DNA from: a virus
Length of the DNA: 23,510 bases
Direction: 5' to 3' (one strand)
Virus record (IMG/VR): IMGVR_UViG_3300032006_000088
Location: 1-23,510 of that record
The first letter of the stretch is position 1; each line of letters starts with the position of its first letter. Both the position numbers and the translations under genes were made by a program. Below the pieces are notes generated by a model, which was not told where the DNA came from, made no database searches, and saw only the letters and a list, made by a program, of their open reading frames with translations. Shown piece by piece: positions 1 through 7,189 of the stretch.

Positions 1-1
1 T

Positions 2-256
2 AGTCCAAACTACTTTTCAAATGGTCGTAGAGTTGCAAGAGATATATACTATAGAAGATGTAAAAAGGAACTTCAAAGATTGTTGGCAGTTACACCAAAT
101 GTAATATGTGTTGGAATATTAAACAACGCAAATGCAGAAACAAGAATGAAGAAACTATTTGGGTCTAAACACGTAGTATTTGTTAATTCATTCGACTATG
201 CAGCCGAAAAGGTTATAAAACAATTCAAACAAGTTGTATCAAATGCATTACATTAG
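2..256 (+). CDS. C-terminal part of a protein cut by the window edge, unknown function
   Basis: The frame is open from base 2 to a TAG at 254-256 and encodes 84 residues with no convincing start, so the gene begins outside the window. The visible part runs from a basic stretch (RRVARDIYYRRCKKELQRL) into a hydrophobic strand (NVICVGIL), then an NANAETRMKKLFG segment, a second strand (HVVFVNSF) and an amphipathic C-terminal helix. This strand/helix alternation resembles the last part of a Rossmann-like or von Willebrand factor A fold, but that is only a resemblance seen by eye. The next gene starts 12 bases downstream on the same strand, so they are probably cotranscribed. Confidence 0.6.
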   Translation, partial: SPNYFSNGRRVARDIYYRRCKKELQRLLAVTPNVICVGILNNANAETRMKKLFGSKHVVFVNSFDYAAEKVIKQFKQVVSNALH

Positions 257-268
257 AGGTAAAAGTAA

Positions 269-529
269 ATGAATCAAAAGAGTATAAGAGACAAAATGAT
301 CAAAAGGATCATGCAGTTGGAGAAGGAATTATGGATGCCAAAGCACATACCTGCTGGCACCGAAGAAGATCCGAAACCTGCTGATATGAGAGAGTTCACA
401 CAACAAGAGATAGACGACTGTGGTTGTTCTAACTGTAAATATCCATACGAATATTGGAATGGAAAAACAGATGAACAGCTTCAGAAAGATCTATCTTCAC
501 TTGAATTTACAAAGGTGAACCCTGTATGA
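269..529 (+). CDS. Small hypothetical protein with a CGCSNC cysteine cluster
   Basis: An 86-residue protein of unrecognised family. The first 25 residues are basic and helical; the second half has a C-x-C-x2-C cluster (CGCSNC, about residues 51-56) followed by an aromatic patch (YPYEYW), which could hold a metal or a disulfide. The ATG has an AGAGGT ribosome-binding-like stretch a few bases upstream (about 255-260). Its stop codon overlaps the ATG of the next gene as ATGA (526-529), so the two are translationally coupled. No function can be assigned. Confidence 0.7.
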   Translation: MNQKSIRDKMIKRIMQLEKELWMPKHIPAGTEEDPKPADMREFTQQEIDDCGCSNCKYPYEYWNGKTDEQLQKDLSSLEFTKVNPV

Positions 530-804
530 CCTTAACGGAGAGAGAACGATTCATACAACACTTTTCTACAATCTCAACAATGAGATTAATGATGGAAAAG
601 TTTATAGTTGATACTGGTTCCTCTCCCTCCAGATTTTTTTCTAAGGAAAGACCTGATATGGAAAGTGACTTAAAAGCTATAAGAGAAACTAGATGTAGAA
701 AGTTATCAGATCAAGATATCTCAGATCTTTTTGAAGAATTGTCCGAAGAAGCTTTACTTGGTGGAAGTGTGCTTCAAGAAATGTTAGAAGAGAATTATAA
801 GTAA
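526..804 (+). CDS. Small acidic hypothetical protein
   Basis: A 92-residue soluble, probably all-helical protein with an acidic C-terminus (DISDLFEELSEEALLGGSVLQEMLEEN). It starts at an ATG overlapping the previous stop by four bases, with an AAGGTG ribosome-binding site at about 511-516. No known domain is recognisable and there are no membrane segments or cysteine pairs. It is the last gene of the short plus-strand group before a new promoter at about 808. Its use of coupled translation argues that it is real. Confidence 0.65.
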   Translation: MTLTERERFIQHFSTISTMRLMMEKFIVDTGSSPSRFFSKERPDMESDLKAIRETRCRKLSDQDISDLFEELSEEALLGGSVLQEMLEENYK

Positions 805-807
805 CAC

Positions 808-815
808 TTATATTA
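808..815 (+). promoter_or_regulatory. Archaeal TATA box for a leaderless gene at 836
   Basis: TTATATTA is centred about 25 bases upstream of the ATG at 836, and no ribosome-binding site lies between them. The same spacing recurs at several other gene groups here (7161/7135, 9931/9957, 10808/10832, 18340/18316), as expected if transcription starts at or next to the A of the start codon. Confidence 0.55.
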
Positions 816-835
816 GTTACAAGTAAATTATAATC

Positions 836-1057
836 ATGTGTAAAAACGTATGTAATACATTTAAGAGAAAATCTTATTTGGAAAAGAATCACTATTGCCA
901 AGACTGTGCAAAGTTTATACCATATAGATTTCTTTTCAAGGAAAAGAAAACTCATGGAAGACTAAGATGCAGTTGTTGTCATGGTTTGGTTAGAACAAAA
1001 CCTAAAATGCTTTCTCAAAGCAAAAACACCTCCGTAATGAAATTGAAGTTTACTTAA
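836..1057 (+). CDS. Small zinc-ribbon protein
   Basis: A 73-residue basic protein with a likely four-cysteine zinc site: C21-x2-C24 and C45-x2-C48 (the second half reads CSCC followed by H49). Two further cysteines (C2, C6) lie near the N-terminus. Zinc ribbons of this size commonly bind nucleic acid or serve as adaptors, but no specific family is recognised. It appears leaderless, with its own TATA box at 808-815. It converges with the minus-strand gene that ends at 1050, and the two coding ends overlap by eight bases. Confidence 0.7.
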   Translation: MCKNVCNTFKRKSYLEKNHYCQDCAKFIPYRFLFKEKKTHGRLRCSCCHGLVRTKPKMLSQSKNTSVMKLKFT

Positions 1058-1595
1058 TAGTAAACTCTTTTCTATTATTTGTTATATCGGTTATATCAAC
1101 ACCAATAAAAGGCATTGTTTTAAACCTAGATATCTTTCTTCTAAATATTTTTGTTTTACCCTCTGTCACTCTATCATGTACTTCTGAACTAAAAAATTTT
1201 CTAGAGTCACCTGCTTTACCATGAAAATCATTATGTCTCATTTTAACAATCTTATCTGGATAATAAACCATTAAAATCATATGTGCTAACTCATGGCAAA
1301 TAACATTCATATTTTGCATTGTGTATAATGAATTTTTATTATCTTCTATATAACAAATAATTTTTTCTTTCATTGTTACTCCATGTGGTATGGAAAAATC
1401 TAATTCTTCTGCTCTTGGGTCATTACTATAAAATGAAACATCATAATCACTTGTTTTTTTTATAACTATTTCCCATTTATCTTGTTTTAAAAGTCTTTTA
1501 TGATCTTTATAGTTATAATGTTCATAAATATAAAATAAAATTAATTGTTCATATAATTTTTTGTCTATTTTATCTGTTGTAAACTCAATATTCAT
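1050..1595 (-). CDS. Zincin-type metallopeptidase, HELAH motif
   Basis: About 181 residues from the ATG at 1595, which lies one base after the upstream stop (TAG-T-ATG). A longer reading from 1646 would overlap the upstream gene by 50 bases and is less likely. The centre holds HELAH (residues 101-105), the zinc-binding and catalytic HExxH signature, followed by a His-rich stretch (MRHNDFHGKAGDSRKFFSSEVHDR) that could give the third ligand. This recalls SprT-like or small gluzincin proteases, but the exact family is not settled. No signal peptide is visible, so it probably acts inside the cell. It is the last gene of the 2774-1050 operon, next to a small membrane protein. Roles in virion processing, lysis or host takeover are all possible. 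Confidence 0.75.
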   Translation of the reverse strand: MNIEFTTDKIDKKLYEQLILFYIYEHYNYKDHKRLLKQDKWEIVIKKTSDYDVSFYSNDPRAEELDFSIPHGVTMKEKIICYIEDNKNSLYTMQNMNVICHELAHMILMVYYPDKIVKMRHNDFHGKAGDSRKFFSSEVHDRVTEGKTKIFRRKISRFKTMPFIGVDITDITNNRKEFTIK

Positions 1596-1596
1596 A

Positions 1597-1854
1597 CTAA
1601 TGTTTAAGATGTGGGTTCTTATTATATCTTTCTGCACGTTTTTCAAAGAAACGCCTAAAACAATATGATCTAATTAATGAAACACCTGTATAAACCAATC
1701 CAATTATTATGGCAGTTGTGAATATTTGATTTGATATATCTTCAACAAAAAATGGTAAGAAATATAGATTAAGCAATAATGATATAATATATCCCACACT
1801 AACACTAATAATTGTCTCAATGGCAGAATTTACTTTACTTTGCGACACTACCAT
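1597..1854 (-). CDS. Small two-helix membrane protein, DUF7220-like
   Basis: An 85-residue integral membrane protein with two transmembrane helices (about residues 14-34 and 43-63) and a basic C-terminus (RSYCFRRFFEKRAERY). The layout, a SQSKVNSAIE-type N-terminus, a GYIISLLLN helix, then a second helix ending in RSYxxRR, closely matches a small family common in tailed phages, which I remember as DUF7220; its function is unknown. Two-helix proteins of this size include holins, but nothing here proves that role. The ATG at 1854 overlaps the stop of the zinc-ribbon microprotein by seven bases, and the peptidase gene follows after one base. Confidence 0.75.
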   Translation of the reverse strand: MVVSQSKVNSAIETIISVSVGYIISLLLNLYFLPFFVEDISNQIFTTAIIIGLVYTGVSLIRSYCFRRFFEKRAERYNKNPHLKH

Positions 1855-1985
1855 ACACTTCCTTTATCAGAACAATCCATATGAGCCCCACAATTTGGAC
1901 ATCTTAAATGACATGGTTGTAATTCTTCCATAAGAAACCCACATTGTTCACACACTTCGCTTGTTTTTTTACTACTTCCACTCAT
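1848..1985 (-). CDS. Zinc-ribbon microprotein, 45 residues
   Basis: A 45-codon gene tucked between the methyltransferase and the small membrane protein. It has a clean zinc-ribbon layout: C12-x2-C15-G and C29-P-x-C32-G, plus C25, H26, H35 and C38. The ATG overlaps the methyltransferase stop as ATGA (1985-1982), and its own stop overlaps the next start, so it is coupled on both sides. The CPNCG knuckle is typical of archaeal zinc ribbons. Its role is unknown; binding nucleic acid or a protein partner are the usual options. Confidence 0.7.
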   Translation of the reverse strand: MSGSSKKTSEVCEQCGFLMEELQPCHLRCPNCGAHMDCSDKGSVW

Positions 1986-2524
1986 ACCTCATTCCCCCAT
2001 ACGTCCCATTTATACGTTTCGTTCCTTGCAAACATTTCTAGGCGTGGTAAATCACCACAAAGTTCTATTATTTTATCTCTCACAATATCAGGTTTTTTTG
2101 AATGTTCAGCTCTCGGTTCCATTAAAACACTTGATACTGAATTACTCTCTATTGGTGGTTTTCCTTTTACTCCAATTAAACAACACTCACAATTTGATTT
2201 TGTATAATGACCTATACCAAAGAATGGTTTTTTATTTTTTTTATTGAGTTTTATCCACGAAAAGCCTAAAGTCTTATATTTAAACCCCCATGCTTTTATT
2301 ACATCTAAACCTTCTTGCAAATTAGGAAATGTTGTCCAAAGAAATAACATACAATCATCATCTGCTACATCATTAACAGGTAAGTTTTTTATATCTTCTA
2401 TTGACATTGTGTTGTAATGAACGGTTGCACCCCCACATAATCTTGGGTGTTTATCTCGTTTATCTTTGTAGCTCCACGGAGGATCTGCATATATGATTTT
2501 ATATTTTTTAGTTGGAAAGTCTAT
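1982..2524 (-). CDS. MT-A70 family DNA adenine-N6 methyltransferase, non-standard start
   Basis: It probably transfers a methyl group from S-adenosylmethionine to adenine N6 in DNA, protecting viral DNA or evading host nucleases. The family's catalytic D-P-P-W is at 2485-2474, within a YADPPWSY strand, followed by GGATVHYNTM, then CMLFLWTTFPNL, GIGHYTKSNCE, a GVKGKP segment, EHSKKPD and a C-terminal LEMFAR...WDVWGNE: a complete MT-A70 core. The only ATG (2407) comes after DPPW and would give a 141-residue protein without the catalytic loop. The frame is open upstream to a TGA at 2533-2531 but contains no ATG, GTG or TTG before DPPW. I give 2524 (an ATA codon) as a working start. Rare-codon initiation, a +1 shift from the overlapping upstream gene, or a sequence error are the alternatives. 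Confidence 0.8.
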   Translation of the reverse strand: MDFPTKKYKIIYADPPWSYKDKRDKHPRLCGGATVHYNTMSIEDIKNLPVNDVADDDCMLFLWTTFPNLQEGLDVIKAWGFKYKTLGFSWIKLNKKNKKPFFGIGHYTKSNCECCLIGVKGKPPIESNSVSSVLMEPRAEHSKKPDIVRDKIIELCGDLPRLEMFARNETYKWDVWGNEV

Positions 2525-2774
2525 TTTGTTTCACCCTTGCTATTATTGCTAACGTCACACCTATTATTGGAATTAGTTCTAATAAATCAATTCCGTATAA
2601 TAAGAAATCTGTTATTGGGTGTATTCCAAATAACCCCACATTACCATCAAAAAAGCACTCGGCAGCACTTATTGTGTGAGGTATCTGTAAATAAAGAATG
2701 AATGCACTTAGAGCCAATGACTCTGTTAGGTGCCTATCATACCATTTGAAGAAATTACCCACGAACTCAAGCAT
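2508..2774 (-). CDS. Small membrane protein, unknown function
   Basis: An 88-residue protein, mostly hydrophobic, with about two to three membrane segments (roughly residues 18-34, 50-62 and 66-79) and a short basic C-terminal tail (RVKQNRLSN). No family is recognised. It is the first gene of the 2774-1050 operon. The ATG at 2774 lies 23 bases from the centre of the TATA-like CTTATTATTAAG at 2792-2803, so it is probably leaderless. Its 3' end overlaps the open frame of the methyltransferase, which lies in the +1 frame. Confidence 0.7.
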   Translation of the reverse strand: MLEFVGNFFKWYDRHLTESLALSAFILYLQIPHTISAAECFFDGNVGLFGIHPITDFLLYGIDLLELIPIIGVTLAIIARVKQNRLSN

Positions 2775-2820
2775 ATTAAAATACCATCAATCTTAATAAT
2801 AAGTCTTTCTAAAGTTAGGT
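2775..2820. promoter_or_regulatory. Divergent promoter with one shared TATA box
   Basis: The 46-base gap between the minus-strand gene starting at 2774 and the plus-strand gene starting at 2821 holds a near-symmetrical AT box, CTTAATAATAAG (2792-2803; the other strand reads CTTATTATTAAG). Its centre is about 23-24 bases from both start codons, the spacing seen at the other leaderless genes here. One box could therefore serve both directions. Confidence 0.5.
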
Positions 2821-3066
2821 ATGCCTGACTTGAAAATGGAACTTAAATGTAGTCAAAGCGATAATAGGGGAATCTATTATGCTGAAACAAAAAGAGCTAT
2901 GATATATCTTGCTATGCATGAATCATTAGATGATTTATATAAGACTATAGATCATGAAACTTACCATCATTGTTTCAATGAAAATGGTGAAACAGATGGT
3001 ATGGACGAGCATATGGAAGAACGTGTTATCTATTGTTTACAATGGGCAAGATTTGATCTTATTTAA
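2821..3066 (+). CDS. Mini zinc-metalloprotease-like protein, HETYH motif
   Basis: An 81-residue protein whose centre carries the zincin signature H45-E46-x2-H49 (HETYHH), followed about 15 residues later by an acidic, His-containing stretch (DEHMEERV) that could supply a glutamate third ligand, as in very small gluzincins. Before it comes an edge-strand-like segment (RAMIYLAM), also expected of that fold. It has no signal peptide. It is a lone plus-strand gene between two minus-strand operons, leaving from a shared promoter and converging on the nuclease gene at 3059, with an eight-base overlap of coding ends. It may be an accessory (moron-like) gene; its substrate is unknown. Confidence 0.65.
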   Translation: MPDLKMELKCSQSDNRGIYYAETKRAMIYLAMHESLDDLYKTIDHETYHHCFNENGETDGMDEHMEERVIYCLQWARFDLI

Positions 3067-3508
3067 TTAAATCATGTTTTCTAAGAAAGAACATAACTTC
3101 TTCCATTGAGTCTTCATTAACTATATCTTTCCAAAGAGTTGGGCACTCTTGATGAGGTAAATCTACAACCTGACAACCATTCCACTCTAACATTTGGCGT
3201 TGAACTACATCTTGTGAGGTTTTCAATATACTATCATGGTGTTTATCTTGTATTCTGAACACTATTGTTGGTTTTACAGGTCTAAAAACAACAATATCAA
3301 GTGTTTCTTTCTTTTGTCTTTCTGATAAAGTATCAAGAAAATCACCTTTCATTAATTTTGCAAATAAATATTGTATTTTATACTCACACTCTTCACCAAA
3401 AACTGTCTTTAAAATAGATAGGGCTGCACGTTCACCCTGACCTATAAATCTATCATCAATATTATCTATTTTTTTAAGTTCAGAATCTCCCATCACTTCT
3501 ACTTTCAT
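3059..3508 (-). CDS. PD-(D/E)XK-like nuclease, last gene of the replication operon
   Basis: A 149-residue protein that looks like a small restriction-endonuclease-fold nuclease: an N-terminal helix with E26 (GERAALSILKTVFG), a strand LDIVVF with D71, a strand VFRIQDKHH with K89 (Q87-x-K89 in place of the usual E-x-K), then a helix and a final strand (MLEWNGCQVVDL) as in Vsr- or DUF2726-like proteins. It could resolve or trim recombination intermediates made by RadA, but the fold is assigned by eye only. The ATG at 3508 overlaps the HNH gene; a second ATG at 3493 is also possible. Confidence 0.6.
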   Translation of the reverse strand: MKVEVMGDSELKKIDNIDDRFIGQGERAALSILKTVFGEECEYKIQYLFAKLMKGDFLDTLSERQKKETLDIVVFRPVKPTIVFRIQDKHHDSILKTSQDVVQRQMLEWNGCQVVDLPHQECPTLWKDIVNEDSMEEVMFFLRKHDLIK

Positions 3509-3815
3509 TTGTGACTCTAATAAGCCTTTCGTAGTTTTCTTTTTTAAACATTTTCAACATTTCAACGACTTTATGATGTTTTTTACAAAGTAGGGCAAAT
3601 CTGTTTGGGTCTTTTTTGATTATTGGAAGAACATATTCATTATAAGCATATGTATCTTTAAAATCAGAATAAATCTTATCACCTGTTAAGTATTTTTTAT
3701 GATGAAATACAAAATACTTACCAAATTTTCTATGACAAACAGCACATTTTAAGTCAAATTGTGGCATAGATGCTACTTCACGCTTTAATTTATTAACAAT
3801 ATCTCTCTTACTCAT
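3480..3815 (-). CDS. HNH-type nuclease-like zinc protein
   Basis: A 111-residue basic protein with a typical HNH/zinc-knuckle layout: C24-x2-C27, a following FVFHHKK segment (H38, H39), and a distal C77-x2-H80-H81 in NRFALLCKKHH. In HNH proteins the cysteines bind structural zinc and the His pair forms the beta-beta-alpha metal site. It probably nicks or cuts DNA during replication, recombination or packaging. Its ATG overlaps the RadA stop as ATGA (3815-3812) and its end overlaps the next nuclease, so all are made together. The motif is clear; the target is unknown. Confidence 0.7.
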   Translation of the reverse strand: MSKRDIVNKLKREVASMPQFDLKCAVCHRKFGKYFVFHHKKYLTGDKIYSDFKDTYAYNEYVLPIIKKDPNRFALLCKKHHKVVEMLKMFKKENYERLIRVTNESRSDGRF

Positions 3816-4885
3816 TCAGGGTCAACAAGACCTTTTTCGGTCAAGATATATTCTGCATCAGCTTGTGCGTGTTCAGGGCTATCTACCATACGAGCAAGTC
3901 TTTTCTTACCTGATTTCTTAAAGTATATTCTATATGTAGAAGCATGAGCTACCACATTACCTCCAATAGGTTTTATTGGATCACCAAACATCATACTAGG
4001 ATCTGATTGAACTTGGTTTGTAAATACTACAGGGCATCTAAAATAAAATGATATATTCTTAATATGTGTCATTAACCTTGCTATCTGCATTTGTCTTTCA
4101 GCAAGTGTCCCTCTACCAAGATATTCTTCTCTAAATTGACCTATTGCACCATCAAGTACAACTAATGTTGGTTTCTTTTCAAGCATTAAAGGTGATAACC
4201 CATTTATAGTTCCAAGTAATTGTTCAGTATTTGGAGTATAAAGATATGTTATCTTATTAAGTAATTCTTTGGCTTCATCTTCTTCTATTTCATTTCTTGC
4301 CATAAGTATTTCAACTATCCTTCTAGGTTTAAATGTGTCTTCACAATCTATCCAAACAACATTACCTCCATTTGTAATCGTTTCACAAGTTAGTGAGTTA
4401 CAAAATTGTGTTTTACCAGCACCAAACTCTCCATATATTTCATATGTTGCTTCAGGTCTTACACCACCACCCATTAAATTATCAACTTCAGAACACTTAG
4501 TTGGTATGGTTGGAAGATTTTCATGGTAATCCATTAAGTCCATAACTCCCATATCTGATTTTCTAATTAAATTATTATCTTCTAATAGTTTTTGTGCTTT
4601 AAATACCCAAGTATCACAAGTTGCTTTACTAACACTTGTTATTTCAGATACTTCTCTTGAACCTCTAACACAAATATCTATTAAATTAGTTACTCCAAAT
4701 GTTTCTAATTTCTTTTGAGTAACAGCACCAACACCGTCTAATTGTGACACAGATAAATCTAACTCAGGCTCTGCATCATTGAGATCTCCAGAAGGAAGAT
4801 CATCTATAACTAACTCTTCACCTACGGTTGTTGTTTCTTCTTTCTTTTTTTTCATTTCATCATCATATACGTTTATAGCTTCCAT
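3812..4885 (-). CDS. radA: RadA recombinase (archaeal RecA/Rad51 family)
   Basis: A full-length 357-residue RadA, the ATPase that coats single-stranded DNA and drives strand exchange. After an acidic N-terminal extension comes a helix-hairpin-helix domain (about residues 47-104), then the RecA core: Walker A GEFGAGKTQ (152-160), Walker B LVVLD (241-245), the FREEYLGRGTLAERQ helix (251-265), TNQVQSDP (289-296) and the L2/ATP-cap part (GGNVVAHAST, then RMVDSPEH). The usual GEFGSGKT serine is alanine, and VDS after Walker B is LDG; both are mild departures. I do not see the FxxA-type polymerisation motif in the linker. The start overlaps the end of mcm by 23 bases. Cotranscription with MCM and two nucleases points to recombination-linked viral replication or repair. 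Confidence 0.93.
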   Translation of the reverse strand: MEAINVYDDEMKKKKEETTTVGEELVIDDLPSGDLNDAEPELDLSVSQLDGVGAVTQKKLETFGVTNLIDICVRGSREVSEITSVSKATCDTWVFKAQKLLEDNNLIRKSDMGVMDLMDYHENLPTIPTKCSEVDNLMGGGVRPEATYEIYGEFGAGKTQFCNSLTCETITNGGNVVWIDCEDTFKPRRIVEILMARNEIEEDEAKELLNKITYLYTPNTEQLLGTINGLSPLMLEKKPTLVVLDGAIGQFREEYLGRGTLAERQMQIARLMTHIKNISFYFRCPVVFTNQVQSDPSMMFGDPIKPIGGNVVAHASTYRIYFKKSGKKRLARMVDSPEHAQADAEYILTEKGLVDPE

Positions 4886-6806
4886 CTTTATTCAACTTCA
4901 CTACATTATTCTTCTCCCATCCATCTATTAAACGTTTTGCTTCATCTTCTTGTAAACCTGCTTCTACTAACGCTTTTTGGAACTTTAATAATCTCACATT
5001 ACCTTCTTCATCTTTACAAGTATTCCATATTTGTAAAGCATCATGTTGTTTGGTATTTTTCTTATCAAAGAAAATTTGTTGTTGTAATGAGCCAGTATCT
5101 AATGATTGACCAAATGCTTCATACATAATTTTAATAAGACTCTCAATATTTTCTATATCAGAGATTCTAACTTCTTCACGTAAATTAAGTTTTGCATAAG
5201 CCATAGAAAGTCTAACTAATGCTTCAAGTTGTCTTGTACCAACTGGCATTTCTGATTGAGCAGAAGCACTTCTCATTTTTTCATATATGTTTAAAAGTTT
5301 CGACCTTGACTCTTCAAGTAAAACAGGTTTTAGTTTTCTTGCATAATTCAAATATGACATTAAATGCTCACTATCAAAATAAGTAGAAATATCTTTTTGT
5401 GTAAACGAATTTAAAATATGGTTTGCTTTCTCCATATCTTCTGTTACATGAACCCTATCCTTTATCAACCAAATCATATCAAATCTACTAAGTAATGGTG
5501 CTGGAATATCTATATTATCTCTCAACGTAACATCACTATCATACATACCATATTTTGGATTGGCTGCTGCCAAAATAGAAGTTCTTGTTGGTAATGTCAT
5601 TTGAATCCCTGCTTTAGCAATACTTACAGTTTGCTGTTCCATAGCTTCATGCATTGAGCTTCTATCTTCTTTATTCATTTTATCAAACTCATCAATAAAT
5701 GCAAATCCATTATCACATATTGGTAATACACCTGCTTGTGCTACAAACTTTCCACTATCCATTTTTACCATACCAATAGTTAATCCAGCAGCACTAGAGC
5801 CACGACCACTTGTATATATTGACCTGTTTGTTACGGTCTTTGCAAATTTCAAAAGCTCTGATTTTGCCATACTAGGATCACCGACCAATAATGTATTAAT
5901 ATCACCACGTTTGTTTGTTCTTACACCACCAACGAGTTCTAATAAAATAGCTAATTTTATATCTCTATATCCATAAATATGTGGTGCAAATGATCCAATA
6001 ATATCATCAATAAAAGAATCTTTTCCACTATCCTCGATTATTTTTGCCAATTCTTCCTTAGAAGGCTCGGTTGGTTTGTTTTCTTCTAGATTATCAAGAC
6101 ATAAAATATCAATAAAAATCTCATTCTCATTACTTTTTAAGTCAACAATACTTCTAAATAACCCTGTTATTCTTTTACGCTGACCAACAAATGACGTTCT
6201 TACATTATTACCAACCATCTTACCTGTTAAAATAACAGGTGAACTATTCTCTGAATCTTCCATAAACTGTTGCATTAATATGGTTTGAATATCATCAGTA
6301 ATTATACTCTTAGTATCAACCCCCATCTTTAAATTCTTACAAGGAGGGTTTGGACAAAATGGTTGTGCTATCTTTCTATCCAAATTACAATTAATTTTCA
6401 CATCTCTACCACATGAATCACATATGAAGTTAGCAGATTTAACATATGTTTTAGGTAAATCAGTTGCTATAATCTGACAATCAAAAGTGATTGTTGTGTT
6501 CTCATGTTTAGAAGTAATATCATGCATTTGAATTAACTTATCAGTAGTTAATTTTATCACCAAATCACTATAAGCACTCTTTATCATGGCTAAATTACCA
6601 CGTTTTTCTGCTAAAACACTAAATATAGCATCCTTTAAAACATCAATAAAATTCTTTGCATCTTCTAAATAAACATCTAAAAATGGTTCTTCTGAAGGAT
6701 TGAAAGAAAAAGTAGAGTTAGGTCTAAGTCCGTCAATAGTATCAATGTACTTATTGTCGTATAGACCTTGTTTAATAAGGTCAAACTTAGCCGATTCTGT
6801 CATCAT
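4863..6806 (-). CDS. mcm: MCM replicative DNA helicase
   Basis: A complete 647-residue MCM, the hexameric 3'-to-5' helicase that unwinds DNA at archaeal forks. The N-terminal domain has a zinc finger (C129-x2-C132, then C151-x4-C156). The AAA+ core shows Walker A GDPSMAKS (309-316), the TSGRGSSAAGLT hairpin region (332-343), Walker B FIDEFDKM (370-377), sensor 1 AAANP (413-417) and arginine finger LSRFD (439-443); a winged-helix-like C-terminus follows. All catalytic residues are present, so it should be active. The ATG-ATG start (6806 or 6803) overlaps the upstream stop, with a strong AGGAGGTG ribosome-binding site at 6825-6818. A virus carrying its own MCM does not depend on the host for fork unwinding; no polymerase or primase is in this window. 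Confidence 0.96.
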   Translation of the reverse strand: MMTESAKFDLIKQGLYDNKYIDTIDGLRPNSTFSFNPSEEPFLDVYLEDAKNFIDVLKDAIFSVLAEKRGNLAMIKSAYSDLVIKLTTDKLIQMHDITSKHENTTITFDCQIIATDLPKTYVKSANFICDSCGRDVKINCNLDRKIAQPFCPNPPCKNLKMGVDTKSIITDDIQTILMQQFMEDSENSSPVILTGKMVGNNVRTSFVGQRKRITGLFRSIVDLKSNENEIFIDILCLDNLEENKPTEPSKEELAKIIEDSGKDSFIDDIIGSFAPHIYGYRDIKLAILLELVGGVRTNKRGDINTLLVGDPSMAKSELLKFAKTVTNRSIYTSGRGSSAAGLTIGMVKMDSGKFVAQAGVLPICDNGFAFIDEFDKMNKEDRSSMHEAMEQQTVSIAKAGIQMTLPTRTSILAAANPKYGMYDSDVTLRDNIDIPAPLLSRFDMIWLIKDRVHVTEDMEKANHILNSFTQKDISTYFDSEHLMSYLNYARKLKPVLLEESRSKLLNIYEKMRSASAQSEMPVGTRQLEALVRLSMAYAKLNLREEVRISDIENIESLIKIMYEAFGQSLDTGSLQQQIFFDKKNTKQHDALQIWNTCKDEEGNVRLLKFQKALVEAGLQEDEAKRLIDGWEKNNVVKLNKDGSYKRI

Positions 6807-7135
6807 AATCTTTTTGACACCTCCTTTCTAACTAAGTTTGAAACTTGCGTTAAACGATCTTGTAATTTTATGAGATCATCATTTGATAATCCATTTATAC
6901 ATACATTCCATTTCTCCATAGTAGCCATCATTAATGGAAACTTTGAAGATATTGCAACTGAATCAAACTCAGTTATTTTAGAATTTTTTCCAGAGTGGTT
7001 TTTCACATATTCGTCAACTGCTATTGCAAGTAGTAAACTGTATGAAAGATGTGATGGTCTAATTTTTTCTAATGACTCAAAAATTGGTTTTGTTTTTTCG
7101 CCAATAGAAATTGTTGTTGTTTTCCTAAAATTCAT
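6803..7135 (-). CDS. Ribbon-helix-helix-like DNA-binding protein heading the mcm operon
   Basis: About 110 residues from the ATG at 7135. A longer in-frame reading begins at 7186, but the TATA box GACTTATAAAA at 7166-7156 lies inside that extension and exactly 26 bases before 7135, which fits the leaderless pattern of this genome, so 7135 is preferred. The N-terminus shows an RKTTTISI strand followed by two helices (about residues 12-25 and 30-46, ending AIAVDEYVKNH), the layout of MetJ/Arc/CopG regulators; the C-terminal half is helical and unassigned. It is cotranscribed with mcm and lies next to the repeat-rich region 7190-7312, so it may bind there and control the replication operon. The fold call is by pattern only. 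Confidence 0.65.
   Translation of the reverse strand: MNFRKTTTISIGEKTKPIFESLEKIRPSHLSYSLLLAIAVDEYVKNHSGKNSKITEFDSVAISSKFPLMMATMEKWNVCINGLSNDDLIKLQDRLTQVSNLVRKEVSKRL
6818..6825 (-). promoter_or_regulatory. Strong Shine-Dalgarno site for mcm
   Basis: AGGAGGTG, within the 3' end of the upstream gene, ends 11 bases before the first mcm ATG (6806). It contrasts with the leaderless first gene of the same operon and shows that internal cistrons use anti-Shine-Dalgarno initiation. Confidence 0.7.
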
Positions 7136-7155
7136 AATAATGATATGTGTATTTG

Positions 7156-7166
7156 TTTTATAAGTC
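7156..7166 (-). promoter_or_regulatory. TATA box of the replication operon
   Basis: Read on the minus strand as GACTTATAAAA, centred about 26 bases before the ATG at 7135. It decides the start of that gene and should drive the whole 7135-3059 operon. It lies immediately downstream of the palindrome-rich region 7190-7312. Confidence 0.6.
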
Positions 7167-7189
7167 TTTCTACTAAAATTGATCAAGAG

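Noticed and set aside
689-955. An 88-codon minus-strand frame with hydrophobic stretches
   Set aside because: It overlaps two better-supported plus-strand genes (526-804 and the zinc ribbon at 836) and has no promoter of the type seen elsewhere.
7136-7186. Start of the RHH-like protein at 7186
   Set aside because: The TATA box at 7156-7166 lies inside this extension; the ATG at 7135 fits the promoter spacing.
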